A stretch of 64,000 nt of DNA from an uncultured Actinomycetes bacterium (GTDB lineage: Bacteria > Actinomycetota > CADDZG01 > WHSQ01). The position numbers were made by a program, and so were the translations under genes. The DNA lies in the NCBI GenBank assembly GCA_937863385.1, contig CALMBW010000020.1:434001-498000 (forward strand). Reading direction: 5' to 3'. Shown piece after piece: positions 38,095-47,352 of the stretch. How positions within the stretch are numbered: the stretch's first letter is position 1; every line of letters starts with the position of its first letter. Below the pieces are notes generated by a model. That model was given only the letters and a program-made list of their open reading frames with translations, ran no database searches and had not been told where the DNA came from.

Positions 38095-39557
38095 CCTGAG
38101 ATTCGACGGTCGGCTTCGATGATCGCTCTTGCGATCGGAGCTGCCACCGCTCCACCCGTCGCCTCGGATCCGAAGGAGCCACCATTCTCAACAAGCACCG
38201 CGATCGCGATCTTCGGGTTGCTTGCGGGAGCGAACGCTATGAACCAGGCGTGAGGGTTTGCTCCTTCTACGCTTTGCGCGGTTCCCGTCTTACCGGCTAC
38301 CTCGATACCTGGGATCTGGGCGGAGGTTCCCGTCCCTTCTTGGACGACAGCAACCATCATCTCTTTGAGTGTGGCAGCCGTCGTCGGAGACATCGGCGTC
38401 GACATCGTCTCCGGTTCGTACTCCCGCACCACGTCCCCGGATGGATCGGTGATGCGTTTCATCAGGTGCGGGCGCATCAAGGTTCCTCGGTTGGCGACCG
38501 ACGACGCAACCAGCGCCATCTGCAGTGGAGTTGCCGCTACATCACCTTGTCCGATGCCCGCGTAGGCGCGGAATGGCTCGGCGTCGTCTCCCACCCTCGG
38601 GAAATCGCTGGGCTGGGTTCCGACATCCAACGGGATCTGCTCGTTGAAGCCCATCGCTTCGGACATCTCGATGATCTCGTCGTGGAGCTCCAAACCGATC
38701 AGCGCGAAGGTGGTGTCGCACGACACTCGCATGGCCGTGAAGAGATCGATCTCGCTCTGGCCCGTGCACGAAGTCTTGGTGAAGTTGGTCAGATCGAGGT
38801 CCGTCTTAGGAAGGTCGATGCTGTCTGGGTCGGGGAAAGTGGAGTCACGCTGGTAACGCCCCGACTCGAGCGCTGCAGCCGCTGTGACGACCTTGAAGGT
38901 GGAACCGGGTGGGTAACTGCGCGAGGTCACTTTGGATAGCAGCGGAGTGTCAACCGTCTTCGGGTCCAGAGACTCGTAGTACGCCTTGGCTGGCCCGCTC
39001 TTGTGCGAGGCAAGCGGGCTTGGGTCGTACGAGGGGGTGCTCCACATCGCCTTGATCTCCCCAGTGGTGGGATCGAGTGCGACCACCGAGCCTGATTGAC
39101 CTGCGAGCTGTTGTTGCGCCAGTCGTTGAAGCTCGGAGTTGATCGTCAGCTGAACGTCGTCCCCCTGTTCACCTGAATCGAACAAGCGGTCCTCGATGTC
39201 TTGCATCGACAGGACTCCTGAATCACCCAGCAGGGCGTCGTTGTAGGCAGCCTCGATGCGATCGGTTCCATATAGGAATGAGTAGTAACCGGTGATGTGC
39301 CCGTAGAGCTCGCCTTCGGGATAGGTGCGCCGGTAGCGAAGCCGTCCGCCGGTGTCCTCGCTCCGAGCGATAACCACACCGTCCTCCGTGAGGATGTCGC
39401 CGCGCTTGATCGAATACTCGGCCAACAACCTCCGAACATTCGCGGAATTGGAGGCGATGCTTTCTGCCGCGAATATCTGAAGGTAGTTGAGCTGGAAGAA
39501 GATCGCCAAGAATGCAGCCACCAACCCGATCCCTACCCGCTTGATCTGCCGTTGCAT
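38088..39557 (-). CDS. pbpA: Class B penicillin-binding protein PbpA (transpeptidase)
   Basis: 489 residues. One N-terminal membrane helix (RVGIGLVAAFLAIFFQLNYL), a dimerisation part, and a transpeptidase domain with the SXXK motif STFK (Ser219, Lys222) and KTGT (423-426). The SXN motif reads SCD (279-281), with Asp instead of the usual Asn. It cross-links peptidoglycan together with the SEDS partner encoded next to it; the two genes overlap by one base. Acylation by beta-lactams is expected through Ser219. Confidence 0.94.
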   Translation of the reverse strand: MQRQIKRVGIGLVAAFLAIFFQLNYLQIFAAESIASNSANVRRLLAEYSIKRGDILTEDGVVIARSEDTGGRLRYRRTYPEGELYGHITGYYSFLYGTDRIEAAYNDALLGDSGVLSMQDIEDRLFDSGEQGDDVQLTINSELQRLAQQQLAGQSGSVVALDPTTGEIKAMWSTPSYDPSPLASHKSGPAKAYYESLDPKTVDTPLLSKVTSRSYPPGSTFKVVTAAAALESGRYQRDSTFPDPDSIDLPKTDLDLTNFTKTSCTGQSEIDLFTAMRVSCDTTFALIGLELHDEIIEMSEAMGFNEQIPLDVGTQPSDFPRVGDDAEPFRAYAGIGQGDVAATPLQMALVASSVANRGTLMRPHLMKRITDPSGDVVREYEPETMSTPMSPTTAATLKEMMVAVVQEGTGTSAQIPGIEVAGKTGTAQSVEGANPHAWFIAFAPASNPKIAIAVLVENGGSFGSEATGGAVAAPIARAIIEADRRISGW

Positions 39558-40909
39558 CAGGTTCGGCCCCCGATCAGGATCTCGGCAGTGTGAGCGGGTG
39601 CCGGCTCGGCAGCTTCCTGATGGGAGATGCGCACGAGTAATGCGATCAGGATGAAGTTGGCGATCATCGATGACCCTCCGTAGGACATGAAGGGAAGGGT
39701 TATGCCCGTGAGAGGCATCAGGCGTGTGACGCCTCCCAGGATGATCACGGTCTGAACGCCCAGGATGACGGTTAGTCCGGCAGCGAGCAGTTGGCCGAAG
39801 TCGTCCCTAGCGTTGAATGCGATCTTGAGACCTCGTGCGACCAGCAACATGAATGCGAGAACGACTGCGCTGCTGCCCAACAACCCAAGTTCTTCACCGA
39901 GAACCGAGAAGACGAAGTCTGTGTGAGCGGCAGGTATGAGGTCGGGCCTGCCCTGGGCGAAACCTGTTCCGAACAGTCCTCCGGTTGCGAACGCGAACAG
40001 AGACTGAGCAAGCTGGTAGCTCTCGTCATTCACGTAACGCGTATCCAGAGCATGCAGCCACACTGTTACGCGATCTTGAACGTGCTGGAAGGTTTGATAG
40101 CCGAAGTACGCGCCCACTGCGAACAAGGTCGCACCGAGCGCCATGTAGATGAAGCGAGCGGTAGCCACGTAGATCATCACGAGGAACACCGAGAAGAACA
40201 ACAGAGAAGAACCCAGGTCCTTCTCGAAGAACATGACGGCAAGCGACAGACCCCACATGACTAGCAATGGACCGAAGTGCTTGAGGTCCGGAACGTGGAA
40301 GTTGGCGATCTTGCGGGAGGCGATCGCCAGAAGCTCTTTCCGTTCGGCGAGGAACGCGGCGAAGAATACGACCAGACACACTTTGGCCAGCTCGCCGGGT
40401 TGGAACTGGAACCCTCCGAAGCCGATCCATAGGCGGGCTCCGTTGACCGTCTGCCCCAACGGAGTGACGGGAAGCAATAGCAGACCAACACCCGCGAACC
40501 CGAAGATGTATTTGTACCGGGCGATCTCTTTGTAGTCGCGGATCAGCAGCAACGTTGCGACGAAACACGCCAGACCGAGGACCGCCCAGAGCAGCTGGGT
40601 CCCTGCGATGCCTACAGGGATGTCGTCACGAGTTCCTTCGAGCCGGTAGATAGCGGCGAGTCCGAGTCCATTGAGAAGTGCTGCGATCGGAAGTACCAAC
40701 GGATCGGAGGATCGTGCGAAACGTCTGAGCATGAAGTGAGCGATCCCGTAGGCGACCACAACGCCCAACACCAGCGGAAGAGGCTTCATCAGGTCGTAGT
40801 TCTTGGGACGGAGCGCGATCGTTACGAGCGCCAAGGCTCCCGAAGCAAGGATGAACGCGAGAAGCAAGAGACCGAGCTCTTGGTTCCGCCGTGTCGAAGG
40901 CGACTGCAT
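39557..40909 (-). CDS. rodA: SEDS-family peptidoglycan glycosyltransferase (RodA/FtsW)
   Basis: 450 residues with about twelve membrane segments. SEDS signatures: GARLWIGFGGFQFQPGELAK, the catalytic Asp region FFEKDLGSSLLF, and AAHTDFVFSVLGEELGLLG plus LPFMSYGGSSM near the end. It polymerises glycan strands from lipid II together with PbpA. Gene order with pbpA and pstP matches the mycobacterial rodA locus, hence the name; FtsW cannot be excluded by sequence alone. Confidence 0.93.
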   Translation of the reverse strand: MQSPSTRRNQELGLLLLAFILASGALALVTIALRPKNYDLMKPLPLVLGVVVAYGIAHFMLRRFARSSDPLVLPIAALLNGLGLAAIYRLEGTRDDIPVGIAGTQLLWAVLGLACFVATLLLIRDYKEIARYKYIFGFAGVGLLLLPVTPLGQTVNGARLWIGFGGFQFQPGELAKVCLVVFFAAFLAERKELLAIASRKIANFHVPDLKHFGPLLVMWGLSLAVMFFEKDLGSSLLFFSVFLVMIYVATARFIYMALGATLFAVGAYFGYQTFQHVQDRVTVWLHALDTRYVNDESYQLAQSLFAFATGGLFGTGFAQGRPDLIPAAHTDFVFSVLGEELGLLGSSAVVLAFMLLVARGLKIAFNARDDFGQLLAAGLTVILGVQTVIILGGVTRLMPLTGITLPFMSYGGSSMIANFILIALLVRISHQEAAEPAPAHTAEILIGGRT

Positions 40910-42096
40910 CAGTTGTTGCTCCCCCCACCGCCGGGGCTCGCGTCGTCCTTAGGTTGAGTTCTGTTCGAGTCGATATCGGCGGCCCGCTCCTCGAGGTTCG
41001 CTAGTGTCGAGCGGCCGTCCTCCAAAGAGTCGACCTTGATGCCCTCTTCTACGTTGTCGCGCAGGTTCTCAGGCAAGTCATCAACGGTGATGTCGCTGAG
41101 CTCTTCCTCCGACCGGAGGGTCAATCCGGCGAACTCATCGGGGATGCCCTTGAAGATGGCGATGGTCCCGTCCTCGGTGGCACCGACGAAGTAGGAGTGG
41201 TCGAGCGCGTATCGAGCTGCGAAGAACCCGGCCCCAGCGATCAACCCGATGACCACAGCAGCGATCACGAGGCGCTTGAGCCAACTTCTACGAGGCCCCT
41301 CGTCATCCACCTCGCTTTGAGGCATCACCCGGTCACCGGGGTCCGTGTTCTGCACCGCCGGCGGAGGAGGCGGAGCTGCGGTGTCTTCTCGTCCCACGTC
41401 TATGACGATCACGGTGATGTTGTCGTCCCCGCCCGCTTCGTTAGCTCTTTCCACGAGTCTGTCTGCCGTCGACTGCGCGTCTGGTTCGCTCTCGAGCAAC
41501 GAGCGGATCTCCTCATCGTCCAGCATGGAGTTCAAGCCGTCAGAACAGAGCAGTAATCGGTCGCCCGTGCGCACCACTATGTCGACGGTGTCCACGTTGA
41601 CGTCTTCATCCAGCCCGAGGGCCCGGGTGATGACGTTTCGTTGTGGATGACGAGCGGCCTCGTTCCGTTGGATGCGGCCTTCCTTCACCATCCGCTCGAC
41701 CAACGTGTGGTCTTCGGTGATCTGGCTCATCTCGCCCTGGCGGAACAGATAGGCGCGCGAGTCCCCCACATGAACGAAGTGGGCGTCCGTACCATCTAGG
41801 AACAACAAGGTGCAAGTCGTTCCCATGCCCGATAGATCCGGGCTTTCTTCTGACTTCGCGTGGATGGCGCGGTTCGCCTCCTGGACGTATGCGGCCAACT
41901 GAGAATCGGCGGAGGCCGGGTCGCTCTCGTACTGATCCGTGATCACTCGGATGGCGGTTTGGGACGCGACCTCGCCTGCAAGATGACCGCCCATCCCGTC
42001 CGCCACGACGAACAATGGCGGCTGGACGAGATAAGAATCCTCGTTGCCATCGCGTGCTCGCCCGACGTCGGTGCGATGCCCTATCGACACGTTCAT
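40909..42096 (-). CDS. pstP: PP2C-type Ser/Thr phosphatase PstP
   Basis: 395 residues. The PPM/PP2C catalytic domain (1-235) has metal-binding motifs DGNEDSYLV, VADGMGGHLAGE, GDSRAYLF, CSDGLN and GGDDNITVIV. A Pro-rich linker, a membrane helix (LVIAAVVIGLIAGAGFFAARYAL) and a 110-residue extracellular domain follow. It reverses PknA and PknB phosphorylation. ATGA overlap with fhaB and one-base overlap with rodA show one operon. Confidence 0.95.
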   Translation of the reverse strand: MNVSIGHRTDVGRARDGNEDSYLVQPPLFVVADGMGGHLAGEVASQTAIRVITDQYESDPASADSQLAAYVQEANRAIHAKSEESPDLSGMGTTCTLLFLDGTDAHFVHVGDSRAYLFRQGEMSQITEDHTLVERMVKEGRIQRNEAARHPQRNVITRALGLDEDVNVDTVDIVVRTGDRLLLCSDGLNSMLDDEEIRSLLESEPDAQSTADRLVERANEAGGDDNITVIVIDVGREDTAAPPPPPAVQNTDPGDRVMPQSEVDDEGPRRSWLKRLVIAAVVIGLIAGAGFFAARYALDHSYFVGATEDGTIAIFKGIPDEFAGLTLRSEEELSDITVDDLPENLRDNVEEGIKVDSLEDGRSTLANLEERAADIDSNRTQPKDDASPGGGGSNN

Positions 42097-42551
42097 CTGC
42101 GCAATTCCAAGACCGTCTTACCGATCTTCACTCGGTCGCCCTTGAACGCTTCGACGGGCGCCGTTACCTTCTGCCGGTTCAGATAGGTGCCGTTGGTAGA
42201 GCCCATATCTTCGACCATCACTTGATCGCCCTTGGTGAATAGGCGAGCGTGCACCTGCGACGCGTACGAATCACTAACGACGATCTGGCAACTGTCGGCG
42301 CGCCCGACCAGAAGTTCGTCGCTGAGAGAAAACGTCTTGCCCTTGATCCCTTCGCCCTCGATCACCTTCACCGAACGAGGCGAACGCTTAGACCTGCGCT
42401 GTTGGGGTTTGGGTTGGGGAGCTCGTCGTGCTGCAGCCGGGGAGCGTTCGGGTTTCAGCTCGAGATAGATAGCTCGTACGGCTCGTGCCATGAATATGTA
42501 CAGGACGGCGAGGAACACATACTTGAGGAGATCGAGAACGATCGTCGGCAT
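42093..42551 (-). CDS. fhaB: FHA-domain membrane protein FhaB (FipA-like)
   Basis: 152 residues. An N-terminal membrane helix (LLKYVFLAVLYIFMARAV), a basic Pro/Arg linker and a C-terminal FHA domain: LLVGRADSCQIVVSDSYASQVHARL and MGSTNGTYLN. FHA domains bind phosphothreonine, so the protein is a reader of PknA/PknB signals; in mycobacteria FhaB/FipA links FtsZ and FtsQ. It lies 3 bp from the fhaA stop. Confidence 0.92.
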   Translation of the reverse strand: MPTIVLDLLKYVFLAVLYIFMARAVRAIYLELKPERSPAAARRAPQPKPQQRRSKRSPRSVKVIEGEGIKGKTFSLSDELLVGRADSCQIVVSDSYASQVHARLFTKGDQVMVEDMGSTNGTYLNRQKVTAPVEAFKGDRVKIGKTVLELRR

Positions 42552-42554
42552 CGG

Positions 42555-43337
42555 CTAGTTGCCCTTCGAGAGTCGAAAGATGAGCTCGCTGGTTCCGAAG
42601 GCGATCTTGTCTCCGTCGGTGAGCGTGTGCTGACCTGCAAGCTTTCCGTTCACGACGGTGCCGTTCGTGGAGCCAAGATCACGGATCGTCCAGCTTCCAC
42701 CCTCCCGGCGCATCTCTGCGTGACGCCGGCTGACGTTGGCATCCGACAGCACGACATCATTGCTGGAAAGTCGGCCGATGACGATCGGGTCCCGCGTTAG
42801 TGAGATCTTCTCGATGGGCTTGCCGTCTCCATCGAGCACGATGAGTTGAGGGTCCGAGGAGTCCTGAGCCAACCCGAGCTTGTCGGCGGTGTTGGTCGAG
42901 ATCGCCCCGGTTGAAGAAGGATCGTTGGCGCTCGGCGCGTGGGTCGCCACTTGAGGCTGTTCGTTCTCTGAGGCAGCGAATGAGGCCTCCACCTTGAACT
43001 CGCCCCGGCCCATGGACTCGTCTATATCGAAGCTGATCTCAGGCATCCCCATCAGGTTCCAACGGTTCTGTTTGGCGTTATCTATGACGAGTTCGGAGAA
43101 CTCCTTCTGGAGACCCGCTTCCATCTGCATGAAACGCTCGTGATCCTCGGCCCCCATAAGCACCCGGAAATCGTTCGGCGCATAGACCTTGTTGACCGAG
43201 AGGGTTTTTCCCTCTCCCATCTCACGCAATATCCGCCGGCCGACCTCGATGGGCTGCAACCCCGACCTGAAGACGCGGGTGAAGAAGCCTTCGACAAGGC
43301 CCTCCAGTCGTTGCTCGATGCTCTTTGCTACTCCCAT
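42555..43337 (-). CDS. fhaA: FHA-domain protein FhaA with DUF3662 N-terminus
   Basis: 260 residues from ATG at 43337, with GGGAG upstream; the frame is open 16 codons further. The N-terminal DUF3662 domain (IEQRLEGLVEGFFTRVFRSGLQPIEV is its hallmark start, given here by position 6-30) is followed by a linker and an FHA domain with VIGRLSSNDVVLSDANVSRR and LGSTNGTVVN. In mycobacteria FhaA is a PknB substrate and binds the lipid II flippase-related MviN. First gene of the leftward operon. Confidence 0.92.
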   Translation of the reverse strand: MGVAKSIEQRLEGLVEGFFTRVFRSGLQPIEVGRRILREMGEGKTLSVNKVYAPNDFRVLMGAEDHERFMQMEAGLQKEFSELVIDNAKQNRWNLMGMPEISFDIDESMGRGEFKVEASFAASENEQPQVATHAPSANDPSSTGAISTNTADKLGLAQDSSDPQLIVLDGDGKPIEKISLTRDPIVIGRLSSNDVVLSDANVSRRHAEMRREGGSWTIRDLGSTNGTVVNGKLAGQHTLTDGDKIAFGTSELIFRLSKGN

Positions 43338-43431
43338 CGATCTCCCTCGTTCAGAAGCGATTATGCCCGCGCCCGGCCAGGCCACTGCCTGGTAACTTTC
43401 CCTCCTGCGTCCCGCTCGAAGCGGGCCTCGC

Positions 43432-43514
43432 GGGCGAGTGGTGGAACGGCAGACACGCTGGCTTCAGGTGCCAGTGCCCGCAAGGGTGTGGGGGTTCAAA
43501 TCCCCCCTCGCCCA
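43432..43514 (+). tRNA. tRNA-Leu (anticodon CAG)
   Basis: 83 nt with a long variable arm: acceptor GGGCGAG with CTCGCCC, discriminator A, anticodon arm CTGGC-TTCAGGT-GCCAG, variable arm TGCCCGCAAGGGTG and T-arm GGGGGTTCAAATCCCCC. CCA is not encoded. A short perfect hairpin (CCCGCT/AGCGGG, 43411-43425) lies just upstream in the leader. Mycobacterium has leuT in the same place beyond fhaA. Confidence 0.97.
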
Positions 43515-43518
43515 CCCG

Positions 43519-43552
43519 AAAAGACCCGCAGCGTCTGCAGCGGGTCTTTTTC
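43519..43552 (+). terminator. Terminator of tRNA-Leu
   Basis: AAAAGACCCGC pairs with GCGGGTCTTTT around a ten-nt loop and ends in a T run. It is directly behind the tRNA. Confidence 0.92.
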
Positions 43553-43596
43553 CTTGGTTGGCTAGCTTCAAACCGAAGCCGCCGGTGCAGCGTGTC

Positions 43597-44058
43597 CTAA
43601 GCCCCCGGCTTGATCGCCATGTTCAGCACTATCAGGATCAAGATCGCCAGATCGAGGCGAGAGAGCGTCATCATCTTTTCCTGCTGGGCGAGCACTTCAG
43701 GTGTTCCCGGCCCTTTCTCGGAGACGAGTGCATCGAGTTTCTTGCCTCCCGGGCCCAGGAAACCCGCCCCGATCACGATCGTGGCTACGATCCCCAGCAA
43801 CCCGAAGACGATCCAGAGGCGTTCGAAGCCTCTGCCGGAGTCCAGGACCATCCAGACCCCTGAGGCCAGAACCACGATGGACAACGGCATGAAGTACTTT
43901 TCACCCAACTCGCCTGCGATGTTGCCCAGCTTGCCGATGGTGGGACCGTCGTTGATCTTGCTCAGCTTGGTGAACAGGATCAGGAGCATCGCCGCGCCTC
44001 CCACCCACAGCACTACAGCAAGGATGTGGACGGCCAGAAGACCCTCGTAGAGTGACAT
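43597..44058 (-). CDS. DUF2269-like integral membrane protein
   Basis: 153 residues with four hydrophobic segments (LLAVHILAVVLWVGGAAMLLIL, FMPLSIVVLASGVWMV, WIVFGLLGIVATIVIGAGFL and LDLAILILIVLNMAI). A histidine in the first helix and the VLWVGG motif match the DUF2269 family. Some relatives of this fold bind haem, but that is not known here. It is divergent from the peptide-importer operon with a 240-bp gap. Confidence 0.75.
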   Translation of the reverse strand: MSLYEGLLAVHILAVVLWVGGAAMLLILFTKLSKINDGPTIGKLGNIAGELGEKYFMPLSIVVLASGVWMVLDSGRGFERLWIVFGLLGIVATIVIGAGFLGPGGKKLDALVSEKGPGTPEVLAQQEKMMTLSRLDLAILILIVLNMAIKPGA

Positions 44059-44298
44059 CGCAACCCACCTTTCTGCCTATCTCGCCGTGGCTCAAGGCGA
44101 CTGTAAGCGTTACGAGGGTCGCGGTCGAGGATCCCCCCACGAAGGAGACCGAACGCGGCGTTCGTGGTGGTTTGGGGGCCGATGAGGGCCATCCGGGTGG
44201 GCTAGACCGGAGTACGACACCTGTAGTAGGTTGTTCCTGCTTGAGGAGAGCTGTATCGTCCTCACGCCATACCGGGGGAATCGAGGAGTTCAGACAGC

Positions 44299-45261
44299 TT
44301 GGCTCAAAGCGCGAGCGATTTTCTACAGGGTCCGTCTCAACCAGGCGGCGGTCCCGAGGCCGAAGGGCCGGGGGTTGTAGCCCGAACACCACGTCAGCTC
44401 TTCTGGCGCAGGTTCAAAGAAGACCGTCTGGCACTCTTCGGCGGGTTCCTTGTCGTCTTCATGATCACCGTTGCCCTGGCGGCGCCGGTGGTCGAAAGCA
44501 TCGTCGGACACCCTTACGACGAGCAGTATCGCGACATCGGCACCAACGCGTTCGGCAGCCCCAATCCACCGACCGGCTCGTTCATCTTCGGGTTCGATGA
44601 TCTCGGCCGCGACATCTTGGTTCGCACGATGTACGGGGCGCGCGTCTCACTTACGATCGCGATCGTTGCAACCGGTGTCGAGCTGGTGATCGGGGTCTTC
44701 CTCGGGATCCTTGCGGGATTCATGCGGGGATGGGTGGACACGATCGTTTCTAGATTCATCGATCTCATCCTGTCCATCCCGTTCCTGCTGCTCGGCATCG
44801 CCCTGTCGGTGACGGATTTCCTCGGTGGCGGAGAGAAGCTGATCATCTTTATCATCGCTTTCTTCGGATGGCCCTATATCGCTCGCATCGTGCGTGGCCA
44901 GACCTTGTCACTGCGCGAAGCGCAGTTCGTCGAAGCCGCCTACTCCGTTGGTGCACCGACGCGGTGGATCATGTTCCGGGAGATCCTTCCGAATCTGCTG
45001 GCGCCGATCTTGATCTACGGGACGTTGATCATCCCGCAGAACATCGTGGGAGAAGCCGCTCTGTCGTTCCTTGGTGTCGGCATCCAGCAGCCGACCGCAG
45101 CGTGGGGACAGATGCTTGCGGCTGCTACCCCATATGTCGCCCTGGGCAAGGCTTGGTGGTTCATGCTTTATCCCGGACTGGCGCTGTTCATCACAGTCCT
45201 CGGCTTCAATCTCTTGGGCGACGGGTTACGAGACGCGCTCGACCCCAAGACCGGCCGGTAG
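44299..45261 (+). CDS. Peptide-type ABC transporter permease (DppC/OppC-like)
   Basis: 320 residues from TTG at 44299 with GAGGAG upstream. A 35-residue soluble N-terminus precedes six membrane segments. DppC landmarks: LFGGFLVVFMITVALAAPV, FGFDDLGRDILVRTMYGARVS and the EAA loop FVEAAYSVGAPTRWIMFREI followed by LP. It forms the channel together with the DppB-like permease encoded three genes on. It is unusual that this subunit is first in the operon, before the binding protein. Confidence 0.93.
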   Translation: MAQSASDFLQGPSQPGGGPEAEGPGVVARTPRQLFWRRFKEDRLALFGGFLVVFMITVALAAPVVESIVGHPYDEQYRDIGTNAFGSPNPPTGSFIFGFDDLGRDILVRTMYGARVSLTIAIVATGVELVIGVFLGILAGFMRGWVDTIVSRFIDLILSIPFLLLGIALSVTDFLGGGEKLIIFIIAFFGWPYIARIVRGQTLSLREAQFVEAAYSVGAPTRWIMFREILPNLLAPILIYGTLIIPQNIVGEAALSFLGVGIQQPTAAWGQMLAAATPYVALGKAWWFMLYPGLALFITVLGFNLLGDGLRDALDPKTGR

Positions 45262-45376
45262 AGATCCAGAGAGGGGGCTTTATCAGCAGTACGCAGGAAC
45301 AGGCAGTGATGGTTGTTGGCAAGATGCTTCATCGCAGTAATGGGAAGTTTGGGAGAGAGAGGATAGGAGGGATCGT

Positions 45377-47170
45377 TTGAAGAGCAGCAGGCTTATCAAG
45401 CTTTTCGCTCTGCTCACCGTTCTGATGCTTGTCGCCGCAGCGTGTGGCGGCGGCGGCAGCGAGACGGGAGACACGGGCGACAAGCGCACGAACGAGGATG
45501 TAACAGTATCGGATGAGCTGAACCCAGGTGGGACCCTGCGGATCGCCGGTGTGTCTGATGTCGACTATATGGACCCGGCATCGCAGTACTACACGGTGTC
45601 CTTCTTCTTGTCGCGTGGTGTGTTCCGTACCCTGGTGACATATCCCGGCAACGTGACCGACCTGGCAGCTCAGAACGAGCTGGTCCCCGACCTGGCGGAG
45701 TCCACCGGGCAGTCCAACGAGGACTTCACCGAGTGGAGCTACACCATCAAGGATGGCGTGACCTACGGGCTGAAACTCGGCGGCGAAGAGGTCGCTGGTG
45801 TCACGGGTGAAGAGATCGTCTGTGACGACTTCGTTTACGCCTTCGAGCGCATCTTCACGGCGTCGGTCGGCGCGGGTTACCCCTTCTACTACGACATCAT
45901 CGAAGGGGCCAAGGAGTTCCAAGCAGGCGACGCGGATTCCATCAGCGGTATCACTTGCGACGGCGACAAGAGCATCACCTTCTCGCTGAGTGAGCCTGCC
46001 GGTGACTGGGACTTCCGCATGGCGATGCCGGCTGCGTCACCGGTACCCCGTGCGGCAGCCGAGAAGTATGACAAGAAAGAAGACTCCGACTACGACCGCC
46101 ACGTCGTTGCCACCGGTCCCTACTACATCGCTGAGTGGACCCCGGGCGAGCAGATCACCCTAGAGCGCAACGAGTACTGGGATGCAGAGACCGACGAAGC
46201 TCGTCTCGCCTACCCGGACACCGTTGACTGGAAACTCGGATTCGACAACGACGTAGGTGTTCAGAAGATCCAAGACAACGAGTACGACCTGGGTCTGGAC
46301 GTCTCCCCGCAGGGCCCGGCGCTGGAGGAGTGGGTGACCACACCAGAGCTCAACGAGCGTCTGCTCCAAGAGCCGTCTGGTTGCACCCGTTACCTCTTCC
46401 TGAACACCACGATCGAGCCCTTCGACAACCAAGCCGTGCGTGAGGCCGTCAACCTGGCTATCGACCGCGAGAACATCAAGCGCGTGTTCGGTGGACCTAC
46501 GACCGGTCCGATCGCTACCTCCATCGTGCCTCCTGGTATCGACGGTCACCTCCCCTCTGAGGAGTTCAACCCGTTCGAGACCGAGAACATGGCCGGTGAC
46601 ATGGAGACGGCCAAGCAGATGTTCCAGGAAGCGATCGGTGCGGAGACCTGGGATGAGCCGATCAAGTTGATCGGTGCATCCGACCCGCCACACGACCGCA
46701 TCTTCGAGTCGGTTCGTTCGGACCTCGAGGAGCTGGGCTTCACGAACATCCAGGGCAAGACGCCGAAGTTCCCGAACCAGTACACGCAGTTCTACTCGGT
46801 TCCTTCTTCGGAGACCGCCGTTGGTTCGTCCGCCGGTTGGTGCAAGGACTACCAGAGTGCCTTCACCTTCCTGGACCCGCTGTTCCACGGCGACAACATC
46901 CTGGAGTCGGGTAACCAGAACTACGCTGAGCTCAACGACCCCGAGATGAACCGCCTGATCGACGAGGCGGCAGCATCTCCGTTGGGTGAAGAGCAGACCG
47001 CTGCTTGGGAAGCTGCCAACCGGTACGCCACCGAGACGGGTGTCTGGATCCCGTGGTCGTGGGATAACGACCTGATCGCGTACTCCAGCGAGAACATCAC
47101 CAACGTCTACTACTTCGGATTCCACAGCCAAGTTGACTGGGTCAACATAGCTATCAACTCCGAGCAGTAA
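45377..47170 (+). CDS. Peptide-type ABC transporter substrate-binding lipoprotein (family 5)
   Basis: 597 residues from TTG at 45377 with a strong AGGAGGG site. Signal peptide with lipobox LVAAAC. Family 5 solute-binding landmarks: PGGTLRIAGVSDVDYMDPA, YTIKDGVTYGLKLGGEEV, VATGPYYIAEWTPGEQITLE and NEYWD. It captures oligopeptides or a similar solute; the ligand cannot be predicted. Two hairpins follow before the next gene, which probably make it the most abundant product of the operon. Confidence 0.94.
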   Translation: MKSSRLIKLFALLTVLMLVAAACGGGGSETGDTGDKRTNEDVTVSDELNPGGTLRIAGVSDVDYMDPASQYYTVSFFLSRGVFRTLVTYPGNVTDLAAQNELVPDLAESTGQSNEDFTEWSYTIKDGVTYGLKLGGEEVAGVTGEEIVCDDFVYAFERIFTASVGAGYPFYYDIIEGAKEFQAGDADSISGITCDGDKSITFSLSEPAGDWDFRMAMPAASPVPRAAAEKYDKKEDSDYDRHVVATGPYYIAEWTPGEQITLERNEYWDAETDEARLAYPDTVDWKLGFDNDVGVQKIQDNEYDLGLDVSPQGPALEEWVTTPELNERLLQEPSGCTRYLFLNTTIEPFDNQAVREAVNLAIDRENIKRVFGGPTTGPIATSIVPPGIDGHLPSEEFNPFETENMAGDMETAKQMFQEAIGAETWDEPIKLIGASDPPHDRIFESVRSDLEELGFTNIQGKTPKFPNQYTQFYSVPSSETAVGSSAGWCKDYQSAFTFLDPLFHGDNILESGNQNYAELNDPEMNRLIDEAAASPLGEEQTAAWEAANRYATETGVWIPWSWDNDLIAYSSENITNVYYFGFHSQVDWVNIAINSEQ

Positions 47171-47186
47171 GACAAGTGGTACCGGT

Positions 47187-47212
47187 GGGGCCGGCGCTTC
47201 GGCGCCGGCCCC
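47187..47212 (+). promoter_or_regulatory. Very stable hairpin after the binding-protein gene
   Basis: GGGGCCGGCGC-TTCG-GCGCCGGCCCC: eleven perfect pairs with a stabilising TTCG loop. No T run follows, so it is more likely an mRNA 3'-end stabiliser or partial terminator than a full terminator. Confidence 0.75.
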
Positions 47213-47236
47213 CGCCGGTTCTCCTGCTACCCGCCG

Positions 47237-47259
47237 GCGGCTCGTATCTATCGAGCCGC
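47237..47259 (+). promoter_or_regulatory. Second hairpin in the operon gap
   Basis: GCGGCTCG and CGAGCCGC pair perfectly around TATCTAT. Outer bases CCTGC (47223-47227) and GCAGG (47262-47266) can extend the structure. It stands 25 bp after the first hairpin and about 95 bp before the permease gene. Confidence 0.65.
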
Positions 47260-47352
47260 TTGCAGGAAGCATGGGCCGGACGGATGGCCGGGCGTATCCT
47301 GCTTCAGTGGTGGTGTGACCCTTAGAGGAAGAAGAAGGACCGGGGGAATCTC

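Noticed and set aside
46160-47272. 370-codon minus-strand frame across the peptide-binding protein
   Set aside because: Shadow of a well-supported gene, with composition of an antisense frame.
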